Below are positions 52,645 to 60,837 of a stretch of 64,000 bases of DNA, piece by piece; positions within the stretch are counted from its first letter, which is position 1; every line of letters begins with the position of its first letter. The stretch comes from Agarivorans gilvus (GTDB lineage Bacteria; Pseudomonadota; Gammaproteobacteria; Enterobacterales; Celerinatantimonadaceae): assembly GCF_001420915.1 (NCBI RefSeq), contig NZ_CP013021.1, positions 258,001 to 322,000 on the forward strand, read 5' to 3'. The notes beneath the pieces are model-generated. The model saw nothing but the letters and a program-made list of their open reading frames with translations, was not told the DNA's origin and searched no databases. A program made the translations under genes and the position numbers.

Positions 52645-53877
52645 TTAAACAACTGGTTCGGCAAACATTTCGATAGTCACTTGTTCACCAGCCTCCACTG
52701 AAGCCCTGTCTTGCTCTAATACAATGAAGCAGTTGGCTTGGCTAAGGCTAGTAAATATTGCGCTGCCTTGTTTTCCGGTGCTACTAACTTGTAATTGTCC
52801 TTGCGAGTTAAGCTCGGCGTAGCCACGCTGAAAGTCGGTTCTTCCTGGAGATTTTCTCAATTTATTTGCCGCGTAAGCTGGCAGTTTTAACGGCGCTTGA
52901 TAGTTCCAGCCGCTGGCTTTGGCTATCACCAACATGGCCAACTTATAGAAGGTGACAAAGGCCGATACCGGGTTTCCAGGGAGTCCTACAAAATAGGCTT
53001 GGCTTAGTTGGCCAAAGGCAAAGGGCTTACCGGGTTTAATAGCCAACTTCCAGAGGTTAATCTGGCCTAATTCGTCTAATACTAGCTTGGTATAGTCGGC
53101 TTCGCCGACCGAGACGCCACCGCTACTAATTATTACATCGGCACTTTGATTGGCTTCAAGAAAGGCCTTTTTTAGTCGTGCTTGACGGTCGGGAATGACC
53201 CCTAAATCAATGATCTCAACCGGAAGTTTTTCTAGTAGTGCGCGTATGGCAAAACGATTGCTATCGTAAATTTGGCCGTGTTTTAGTGGCTGGCCGGGCG
53301 CCACTAATTCATCTCCACTGGATAACAGTGCAACTTTAAGTTGACTTTGTACTTTCAGTTGGTTAATTCCCAGCGTGGCGAGCAAGCCAATGTGGCTGGC
53401 ATTAAGCTTAGTACCGACGCTAATGACGGTGTCGCCCTGTTTGACATCTTCGCCTTTACGGCGAACATTTTTACCTTGGCTCAGAGCTTGAGTAAATACA
53501 ATGCTATTGCCAAGTTGCTGAGTATTCTCTTGCATTTCTACGGTGTCACAACCTTGAGGAAGCGGAGCACCCGTCATTATTCTCACGCAGTGGCCGTCAG
53601 CCAATGAGTATTCTTGAGTATCACCTGCTAGCACCTTAGCCGCTAAAGGCAGAGTAGCATTTTTGGGAAGTTGCTCGGCGCATAGGGCATAACCGTCCAT
53701 TGCACTGTTATTAAAAGGTGGGATATTCAGTGGTGAAACTATGTCTTCAGCTAATATGCGGTTTAAGGCTGACCCTAGCGTGATAGTTTCCACGCGAGTT
53801 TGGCAAGAAACCTGAGAAAGCAAGGCTGCTTGGGCTTGTTCTAATGGCATTAAGCCTGGCTGGTTGCAACAATCCAT
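52645..53877 (-). CDS. moeA: Molybdopterin molybdenumtransferase MoeA
   Basis: 410 residues. Inserts molybdate into the pterin. Patterns in order: LNIPPFNNSAMDGYAL, VRIMTGAPLPQGCDTV, VALLSSGDELVAPG, IISSGGVSVGEADYTK, IKPGKPFAFG and GLPGNPVSAFVTF. All are intact and the length is normal. It is convergent with moaE and divergent from the GNAT gene; it has its own promoter in the gap to its right. Confidence 0.94.
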   Translation of the reverse strand: MDCCNQPGLMPLEQAQAALLSQVSCQTRVETITLGSALNRILAEDIVSPLNIPPFNNSAMDGYALCAEQLPKNATLPLAAKVLAGDTQEYSLADGHCVRIMTGAPLPQGCDTVEMQENTQQLGNSIVFTQALSQGKNVRRKGEDVKQGDTVISVGTKLNASHIGLLATLGINQLKVQSQLKVALLSSGDELVAPGQPLKHGQIYDSNRFAIRALLEKLPVEIIDLGVIPDRQARLKKAFLEANQSADVIISSGGVSVGEADYTKLVLDELGQINLWKLAIKPGKPFAFGQLSQAYFVGLPGNPVSAFVTFYKLAMLVIAKASGWNYQAPLKLPAYAANKLRKSPGRTDFQRGYAELNSQGQLQVSSTGKQGSAIFTSLSQANCFIVLEQDRASVEAGEQVTIEMFAEPVV

Positions 53878-54231
53878 TGATCTTCCTGTTGTTCAGTTAT
53901 GCTGATTAAAGCGGAGGCCATTTTTACTATTTAGCCTAAATTATCGCATTTTTATTTAGCGTCATCAGTTGGCTTTTAGTGTATCTTATTTAGTTGATAA
54001 TGCTAACTAGTGCAGCTGGTTTAGTGTATCTATTGGACGTTTTTCTTGAGAGTTGGTGTTTTCATTATCTTTAGCCGCAAATTTAGATTGAATCCGTTGT
54101 GCACTAACAGCGCCTTAGGCATTTATTAGGCATAAATTTTCAGTATTTACTTTTAACTCAAGCCTATACTGTATAACATATCGTTTACAAGTGGTCATGG
54201 ATCACGTTTTGTTTTCTGCAAGGGAGTAAAT
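53878..54231. other. Gap between moeA and the GNAT gene with a 12-bp direct repeat
   Basis: About 350 AT-rich bases holding both promoters. TTTAGTGTATCT occurs at 53975-53986 and again at 54020-54031, 45 bases apart, about four helical turns. It may be a regulator site pair. A TATACT at about 54163 could be a -10 for the GNAT gene. No gene seen. Confidence 0.45.
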
Positions 54232-54831
54232 ATGTCTAGTGAGGTGACACCTAGTTTGGTGGTTCGTGCAATTTCTAGCATCGAACTTTACCAGTTTTGC
54301 GAGCTACTCATGGAAGCCGCTAACTGGTTTGAATCTAGAGGGGAGCCTTTATGGAAGTTTGACCAAATAACGCCCCATTCGTTGTTAGCCAATTACCGCT
54401 TAGATGAAATGTATATGGGTTATGTAGCTGGCAAGCCAGTCGCGGCGATGGTGTTAAATAACCGCAGCGGTGGAATTGAGGTTGACGTTAGTATTAGACG
54501 GGCCAGTTTGTTTATGCATAAGCTCACGGTTGCCCGTGATTTTGCTGGTAAGGGGCTGGCTAAACTGATGGTTGATTGGGCTCGCCGGCATGCACAAAAA
54601 CAAGGTTTTAGTTTGTTGAGCTTGATCTGTAATTGCCGAGATGAAAGATTACGTTGGACTTTAAGCCAATTCGGTTTTGATGAAGTTGAGCAAGTTAACG
54701 CCCAACATCAGTTACAGCGATATTTTTGCTTAGATTTAGCCAATTGCAAGGTGGCATTGGAACCGAGTACTCAGTATTCACCCCGCTTCAACTATACTTT
54801 ACTCAAGGAAAACAAACCGCTATTGGGGTAG
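54232..54831 (+). CDS. GNAT-family N-acetyltransferase
   Basis: 199 residues. The acetyl-CoA motif is HKLTVARDFAGKGLAKLMVDWARRHAQKQG, preceded by GYVAGKPVAAMVLNN. The C-terminal 40 residues differ from common family members. Substrate cannot be told. AGGGAG precedes the ATG. It is followed after 3 bases by the acylphosphatase gene, so they share a transcript. Confidence 0.85.
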   Translation: MSSEVTPSLVVRAISSIELYQFCELLMEAANWFESRGEPLWKFDQITPHSLLANYRLDEMYMGYVAGKPVAAMVLNNRSGGIEVDVSIRRASLFMHKLTVARDFAGKGLAKLMVDWARRHAQKQGFSLLSLICNCRDERLRWTLSQFGFDEVEQVNAQHQLQRYFCLDLANCKVALEPSTQYSPRFNYTLLKENKPLLG

Positions 54832-54834
54832 GCC

Positions 54835-55110
54835 GTGTATCGTTTAAAAGCGTTGGCGAAGGGTAGAGTTCAGGGCGTGGGCTATCGTTATCATGTTCAA
54901 GTTGAAGCCACAAAGTTGAAGTTGCTGGGATACGCTAAAAATCTCGACTCCGGAGAGGTGGAAGTGTACGCCGAGGGCGCTGAGCAAGACTTGCTTAAGC
55001 TATTAAACTTTCTTTATAGTGCTTCACCTTATTGTTCAGTAGAAAGCGTTGAGACCTTGGAGTTTGTGGCTATAGAGCAGCCGCGTTGTACGCGATTTAG
55101 TAGTTATTAG
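54835..55110 (+). CDS. acyP: Acylphosphatase
   Basis: 91 residues, GTG start. Hydrolyses acyl phosphates. The catalytic Arg is in KGRVQGVGYRYHV and the Asn in GYAKNLDSGEVEVYAEG. Full length. Same transcript as the GNAT gene; ends at a shared terminator. Confidence 0.92.
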   Translation: MYRLKALAKGRVQGVGYRYHVQVEATKLKLLGYAKNLDSGEVEVYAEGAEQDLLKLLNFLYSASPYCSVESVETLEFVAIEQPRCTRFSSY

Positions 55111-55163
55111 TGGTGTATTGCTAAGCTTATATAGCAAGCTTTAAGCTATACAACAGCAAGTAA

Positions 55164-55190
55164 AAAGGCGCCAGAGGCGCCTTTGTTATT
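55164..55190. terminator. Bidirectional terminator between acyP and metG
   Basis: AAAGGCGCC-AGA-GGCGCCTTT, 9-bp stem with T-rich tails both ways (TTGTTATTT rightward, TTTTTA leftward). Confidence 0.9.
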
Positions 55191-57241
55191 TACATGACTC
55201 GCATACCCGGCTGGGCACCATCGTCAGGGCTTAATACCCAAATGTCTTTTCCACCGGGACCTGCGGCTAGAACCATGCCTTGAGATTCCCCGAAACGCAT
55301 TTTACGTGGCGCTAAGTTCGCGACCATCACGGTGAGCTTTCCTTGTAAGTCTTCTGGTGCATAGGCAGACTTGATACCGGCAAATACTTGTCGAGTTTCA
55401 TTGCCAAGGTCGAGCTCTAAACGTAATAGCTTTTCGGCTTTTTCTACATGCTCAGCTTTGACGATACGGGCTATGCGTAAGTCAATTTTGGCAAAGTCAT
55501 CAAAGCTGATGGTATCGGCGATGGGTTCTATTTCAGTATTGCTTGCGTCTTCGCTGCTGGTCTTTTGCTTAGGTTCTGGTTCAGCTTGGCTCAGGCTTTC
55601 CTTAGAGGCGTCTACCATTGCTTCGACGTGGTTCATGTCGATACGCTGCATTAAGGCTTTAAAGCTTTCAATTTTGTGCGATACCAAGGTAGAGCTAAGC
55701 TCTGACCAAGTTAGCTCAACATTTAGGAACTGTTCTACTTTTAGCGCCAGTTTTGGAAGCACGGGTTTTAAGTAGGTAACCAGAATCTTAAATAGGTGGA
55801 TCCCCATAGAGCAGACTTGATGAGCACGTTCTAGGGTTTGTTCTTCTTTAGCCAGCTGCCAAGGTGCTTCTTCAGCGATGTATTGGTTGGCTTTATCGGC
55901 TAAGGCCATAATTTCGCGCATCGCCTTACCAAACTCACGGCCTTCGTATAAGGCGGCAATAGTTTGCTCAGCGTCGATGAACTCTTGCAGTAATTCTGGC
56001 TTACTAACCGTAGCAGATAGGGTGGCGTCAAAGCGTTTGTTAATAAAACCAGCGGTACGGCTAGCGATGTTAATTACTTTACCTACCAAATCTGAATTTA
56101 CTCGTTGAGCAAAATCATCAAGATTTAAATCTAAATCATCGATGCGATTATTTAGCTTAGCAGCGTAGTAATAACGTAAATATTCAGGATCAAGATGGTC
56201 TAGGTAAGTACGTGCCTTAATGAAGGTGCCACGTGATTTAGACATTTTGGCGCCATTTACGGTTACGTAACCATGTGCATATACGCTGCTTGGTTTACGG
56301 AAACCTGCGCCTTCTAACATCGCTGGCCAGAAGAGACTGTGGAAGTAGATAATATCTTTGCCAATGAAGTGGTACACCTCAGCATCAGAATCTTTACTCC
56401 AATAATCACTAAATTCTAAATCGTCGTGCTTATCACAAAGATTTTTAAAGCTGCCCATGTAACCAATAGGGGCATCCAACCAAACGTAAAAGTACTTGTC
56501 TTCGGTATTAGGGATTTTAAAGCCAAAGTATGGCGCGTCGCGGCTAATGTCCCATTGTTGCAAACCTTGCTCAAACCACTCATTAAGCTTGTTAGACATC
56601 TCTTCTTGTAGCGAACCAGAAATTGTCCATTGCTTAAGCATGTCTTGGAAAGCCGGTAAATCGAAGAAGTAGTGCTCGGAATCTTTGAGTACAGGCTCGG
56701 CACCGGAAATAACCGACTTGGGAGAGACTAAATCTGTAGGGCTGTAAGTTGCTCCGCAGTTGTCACAGTTGTCGCCGTTTTGGTCTTCACTGCCACACTT
56801 AGGGCATGTACCTTTAACAAAACGATCGGGTAAAAACATGTTTTTCTCAGGATCAAACAATTGAGAAATTGTTTTTGTTTTAATGTGTCCAGCTTGATTA
56901 AGTTTGTTGTAGATTTCTTCAGATAGCGCCCGATTCTCGGGGCTATGTGTTGAGTGGTAATTATCAAACTCAATATGAAAATCTTTAAAATCCGCACTGT
57001 GTTCTTTATGAACCTGTTCAATCATCTGTTCCGGTGTCATTCCCAGTTGCTGAGCTTTTAGCATGATGGGAGTACCGTGGGCATCATCTGCACACACGTA
57101 GGTACAGCGATGACCGCGCAGCTTTTGGAAACGAACCCAGATATCGGTTTGAATATATTCTAATAAGTGGCCTAAGTGGATGGGGCCATTCGCATAAGGT
57201 AATGCACTGGTGACCAGTATTTTGCGTTGTTCGTTTGTCAT
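55190..57241 (-). CDS. metG: Methionyl-tRNA synthetase
   Basis: 683 residues from the ATG at 57241; a TTG at 57265 would add eight residues. The HIGH motif appears as PYANGPIHLGHLLEY, the zinc knuckle as CPKCGSEDQNGDNCDNC, and KMSKS in GAKMSKSRGTFI. The C-terminal tRNA-binding domain (DFAKIDLRIARIVKAEHV) makes the dimer. All functional motifs intact. Divergent from udk. Confidence 0.96.
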   Translation of the reverse strand: MTNEQRKILVTSALPYANGPIHLGHLLEYIQTDIWVRFQKLRGHRCTYVCADDAHGTPIMLKAQQLGMTPEQMIEQVHKEHSADFKDFHIEFDNYHSTHSPENRALSEEIYNKLNQAGHIKTKTISQLFDPEKNMFLPDRFVKGTCPKCGSEDQNGDNCDNCGATYSPTDLVSPKSVISGAEPVLKDSEHYFFDLPAFQDMLKQWTISGSLQEEMSNKLNEWFEQGLQQWDISRDAPYFGFKIPNTEDKYFYVWLDAPIGYMGSFKNLCDKHDDLEFSDYWSKDSDAEVYHFIGKDIIYFHSLFWPAMLEGAGFRKPSSVYAHGYVTVNGAKMSKSRGTFIKARTYLDHLDPEYLRYYYAAKLNNRIDDLDLNLDDFAQRVNSDLVGKVINIASRTAGFINKRFDATLSATVSKPELLQEFIDAEQTIAALYEGREFGKAMREIMALADKANQYIAEEAPWQLAKEEQTLERAHQVCSMGIHLFKILVTYLKPVLPKLALKVEQFLNVELTWSELSSTLVSHKIESFKALMQRIDMNHVEAMVDASKESLSQAEPEPKQKTSSEDASNTEIEPIADTISFDDFAKIDLRIARIVKAEHVEKAEKLLRLELDLGNETRQVFAGIKSAYAPEDLQGKLTVMVANLAPRKMRFGESQGMVLAAGPGGKDIWVLSPDDGAQPGMRVM

Positions 57242-57572
57242 GGGATTTAACGTAAGCTCAGTCAATTAACAGGTAATTCAAGGCAGCCAATGTTACCTTA
57301 AGCTAAAGATAATGCCTAGGGGGAGATGCCGTTTGGCTAAGTATTTTCGCTTTAACTGCCTTTACTTACGCTATGTAATAATGCGCTTTTTGTCTTTGGC
57401 TAGCCTTTAATCTGTAAGTTGCTTTTTAGCCCAATTTAAATTGCTTAAGGAAACAACAAGCGGTTTTAGTCACTCCAATTAAATCAGCTTTTAGCGGGCT
57501 TTCGCAGCTTGCTCTTGATGACTAATGCTAAGCTTGAGCTTATAATTGCGTCAAATTTATCGGGCTTATTCT
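57242..57572. other. Gap between metG and udk
   Basis: About 330 bases with the two divergent promoters. TATAAT at 57541-57546, 27 bases before the udk ATG, is the likely -10 for udk; no -35 box at 17 bases. No T-box or other leader structure was recognised for metG. Confidence 0.45.
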
Positions 57573-58217
57573 ATGCAAAATCAAGATCATAATATTGTCG
57601 TTATTGGTATTTCTGGTGCGTCGGCTTCCGGAAAGAGTTTATTTTCCCAAACTATTGTTAATGATATTCGTGCCGAGTTAGGCGATAGCTGCATTGCCGT
57701 TATTAACGAAGACAGCTATTACAAAGATCAGAGCCATCTGACGCCAGAGCAACGCAAGTTAACCAATTATGACCATCCCAAGTCAATGGATCACGACTTA
57801 TTAGTCAGCCAATTAAAATTGCTTAAACAAGGCATTAGTATCGAGCAGCCGCAATACAGTTATAAGGTGAACAACCGTTTACCTGAAAGCAAAACTGTTG
57901 AGCCAACTAAGATTATTGTGCTGGAAGGTATTTTATTATTCACCGATCCGGCGATTCGTGAGCAACTAGACATTAGTATTTTCGTTGATACGCCACTAGA
58001 TATTTGTTTAGCCCGTCGCATACAACGTGATGTAAAAGAACGTGGACGCACTTTAGATTCGGTATTGGCGCAATATAACAATACAGTTCGTCCAATGTTC
58101 TTGCAGTTTGTTGAACCTTCTAAGCAGTACGCAGATGTTATTGTGCCTCGCGGCGGCAAAAACCGCATTGCGATCGATATAATTAATGCCAAAATTCGCC
58201 ATTTGTTAGCATCGTAA
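57573..58217 (+). CDS. udk: Uridine kinase
   Basis: 214 residues from the ATG at 57573; the open frame starts at a TTG 27 bases earlier. Phosphorylates uridine and cytidine in pyrimidine salvage. P-loop GISGASASGKS, then DSYYKDQSHL, NYDHPKSMDHDLL and IQRDVKERGRTLDSVL, all typical. Single gene. Confidence 0.95.
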   Translation: MQNQDHNIVVIGISGASASGKSLFSQTIVNDIRAELGDSCIAVINEDSYYKDQSHLTPEQRKLTNYDHPKSMDHDLLVSQLKLLKQGISIEQPQYSYKVNNRLPESKTVEPTKIIVLEGILLFTDPAIREQLDISIFVDTPLDICLARRIQRDVKERGRTLDSVLAQYNNTVRPMFLQFVEPSKQYADVIVPRGGKNRIAIDIINAKIRHLLAS

Positions 58218-58331
58218 TAGCTGCATTGAGCACAGCCCTTTAAGGTAAAATTTAGCGCGCTATTTGTAAGTCACTCGTTCATGATCAATAGTATAAGCTA
58301 TTGTTGTTATGACTTAATACTAGGGAAAATT

Positions 58332-60206
58332 ATGAAAAAGTTGCTTTATGCTATCGCCGCTTTGTTGCTGGTTTTTGTTGTGGTCATTGTAGTGGCTGTT
58401 TCCTTAGTCAATACCGATGACATTAAACAGTTACTAGTGACTAAAACTAAACAAGCCACCGGACGAGACTTAGTTATTGAAGGGGACTTATCTTGGCGTT
58501 TTTTCCCTAGTATCGGTTTCGAGTTAGGCAAGCTTCGTTTAGTCGACCCTCCTGAATTTGGTGACGGCAATACTTTTAGTATGGACGGCGCAGAAATGTC
58601 GGTGGCTTTGCTTCCTTTATTTAGCAAAACCATAGAAGTGGGGGATATCAATATTGCTGGCCTCAACTTACGTTATCAAACTAAGGCCGATGGCTCGACC
58701 AACTTAGATGACTTAACTCAGGCGGGTAGCTCACAAACGGCATCAGAATCCGATCCTACGCAGTCGCAACAGCCCGCTTCAAGCAGCGCTAGCGATTGGC
58801 AAATTCGTTTATCGGGAATCAATGTGTCTGATGCTAACGTTCAGTTAATCGATTTAAAACAGAACAAAACTCAGCTCTTAGGGCCTGTTAACTTTACTTT
58901 GCAAGGCTTAGAACTAGACCAAGACAACGCCTTTAGTATGTCTTTAAAATACACCGATGGTAAGCTGCAGTTAGCAGATGAGTTGCAGGGTTTGTTATTT
59001 GTAGCTAGTGATTTTGACCAGCTGGCCTTAAAAGGTGTGACGAATACATTAACCCTAGAAGGCGCATCACTACCCAATGGCAAGATGAACATTGCCAGTG
59101 AGTTTGAGCTCGCTTATACCCTGAGCAGTAAAACAGCACAATTGAGTGAGCTAAAAGTTGATATTGATGGTAATACTCAGTTAAACGGTTCTAGTAGCGT
59201 GGTATTGGCCGATTTACCCTTAATCAAGTTTGACCTGCATATTCCTTTATTAGATAGCAAATACTTCTTAGCTGCTGATACCCAGAGTAGCAGCAGCGAG
59301 CAGCAAACACCTAGCAATAAAGAAAGCACAACACCGAGTGAGCAGGAACCCGATTTAAGCGCACTAAAGTTATTTAATTTAGATGGTCAGCTAAGTATAG
59401 ATAAGCTGCAACATGGCAAATTGCACATAGAGAATCTAAAGCAACAGCTTAGCTTGAAAAATGCGGTTTTACGTTTGAATGAGCTTAGCGCCGAGCTTTA
59501 CGGTGGTAAATTTAATACTAGCGCTAGCTTAAATGCTCAAGGAAAAGTCGCCACTTATAAGTTAAACGCTAATCTTGCTAATGTTCAAGCGCGGCCTCTA
59601 CTTAGCGATGCGGCAGATTTTGAATTTATCGCAGGCTCCTTACAGTCTACGCTTAAGCTACAAGGCAAGGGCTTAACTCAGACTGCGATTAAACAAAATA
59701 TCAGCGGTCCGATAAACGCATCTTTCACTGACGGTGCTATTTATGGCATCAACATTCCACAAATGATCCGCACCACCAAAGCGCAGCTTCAAGGTGGGGA
59801 CAGACAACAGGCTCAGCAAGAGCAAAAAACTGACTTTAGCGAACTACTATTAGAGGTTAACTTAGGTAACAGCCTAGCAACAGTCAGTAAAGCACAGCTC
59901 ATTTCGCCGTTGTTACGTGTTGACGGGCAAGGCAATAGCCATTTAGTGAGAGAAAGCTTGGATTTTGATTTTATTGTTAAAGTGGTCGCGAGTCTTGAGG
60001 GGCAGGGTGCCAAGAATGATTTAGCTGGACTTAATATACCGCTAAAAATTGGCGGTAATTGGACTAGCCCTGAAATAAATCTAGACATGAAAAAGTTACT
60101 TCAAGGTCAAGCTAAAGAAGCCTTGAGCAAAGAGTTGAACAAGGCCTTGGGTGACGATGAGAATAGTAAGAAATTACTCGACAGCCTGGGTAGTTTTTTT
60201 AATTAA
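58332..60206 (+). CDS. AsmA-family protein
   Basis: 624 residues from the ATG at 58332 with TAGGGAAAA; an earlier in-frame ATG at 58281 has no signal. One N-terminal membrane helix (residues 5-25), then AsmA repeats with ATGRDLVIEGDLSWRFFPSIG and a conserved C-terminal block (QGKGLTQTAIKQNISGPINASFTDGAIYGINIPQM). AsmA-like proteins are thought to move or control phospholipids between membranes. The middle contains a low-complexity Ser/Gln/Glu link. Probably asmA itself; the family has several members. Confidence 0.87.
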   Translation: MKKLLYAIAALLLVFVVVIVVAVSLVNTDDIKQLLVTKTKQATGRDLVIEGDLSWRFFPSIGFELGKLRLVDPPEFGDGNTFSMDGAEMSVALLPLFSKTIEVGDINIAGLNLRYQTKADGSTNLDDLTQAGSSQTASESDPTQSQQPASSSASDWQIRLSGINVSDANVQLIDLKQNKTQLLGPVNFTLQGLELDQDNAFSMSLKYTDGKLQLADELQGLLFVASDFDQLALKGVTNTLTLEGASLPNGKMNIASEFELAYTLSSKTAQLSELKVDIDGNTQLNGSSSVVLADLPLIKFDLHIPLLDSKYFLAADTQSSSSEQQTPSNKESTTPSEQEPDLSALKLFNLDGQLSIDKLQHGKLHIENLKQQLSLKNAVLRLNELSAELYGGKFNTSASLNAQGKVATYKLNANLANVQARPLLSDAADFEFIAGSLQSTLKLQGKGLTQTAIKQNISGPINASFTDGAIYGINIPQMIRTTKAQLQGGDRQQAQQEQKTDFSELLLEVNLGNSLATVSKAQLISPLLRVDGQGNSHLVRESLDFDFIVKVVASLEGQGAKNDLAGLNIPLKIGGNWTSPEINLDMKKLLQGQAKEALSKELNKALGDDENSKKLLDSLGSFFN

Positions 60207-60252
60207 AGCATAGCGGCGGCTAAGGCTGCCGCTAATAAGATTAAGGCTTAAC

Positions 60253-60723
60253 GTGAATAAACTTCCTAAGATAAAGTCGATCCTAGTGGTGTGCATGGGT
60301 AACATTTGTCGCTCTACCACTGCCGAAGCGGTGTTAAGGACCAAGTTAAAGCAGCGAGGCTTTAACATTAAAGTAGACTCTGCTGGCACTACCGACTATC
60401 ACAAAGGGGACAAGCCAGACCCAAGGGCTATTAGCATTGGAGAAAAAAAGGGTTATAGCTTCAAAGGGATCCGCTCGAGAAAGGTTAGCGAAAAAGACTT
60501 CGCTAAATTTGATCTTATCTTAGCGTCTGATCAAAAAAACTTGGCGTATTTAAGCAAGCGCTGTCCCGAGCAATACTTAGCCAAACTGGATTTATATTTA
60601 CCGGCTGGTGGTTTAGCTGAGCAAGAAATACCAGACCCTTATTACGGCAGTGTACAGGGCTTTAAACAAGTATTAGAAATGATTGAACAAGCCAGCGACG
60701 GCATTATTGAGCGTTTGTCTTAA
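60253..60723 (+). CDS. Low-molecular-weight protein tyrosine phosphatase
   Basis: 156 residues, GTG start. Catalytic loop CMGNICRST (Cys14, Arg20) and general acid in IPDPYYGS. Of the Wzb/YfkJ class. No capsule gene or kinase is nearby, so a role other than Wzb is likely. Ends before a shared terminator with rne. Confidence 0.9.
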   Translation: MNKLPKIKSILVVCMGNICRSTTAEAVLRTKLKQRGFNIKVDSAGTTDYHKGDKPDPRAISIGEKKGYSFKGIRSRKVSEKDFAKFDLILASDQKNLAYLSKRCPEQYLAKLDLYLPAGGLAEQEIPDPYYGSVQGFKQVLEMIEQASDGIIERLS

Positions 60724-60785
60724 CGCTGATTACTCTGCTTGTAAGACTATACTTGTCAGCAAAACAGACGGTTAATCATTGAAAT

Positions 60786-60816
60786 AATAAAAAGGCCAGC
60801 TTATTAGCTGGCCTTT
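60786..60816. terminator. Bidirectional terminator between the phosphatase gene and rne
   Basis: AAAGGCCAGC-TTATTA-GCTGGCCTTT, 10-bp stem; strong T tail leftward (TTTTTATTATTTC) for rne. Confidence 0.88.
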
Positions 60817-60837
60817 CTGTGTGTAAATAACAGCTTG

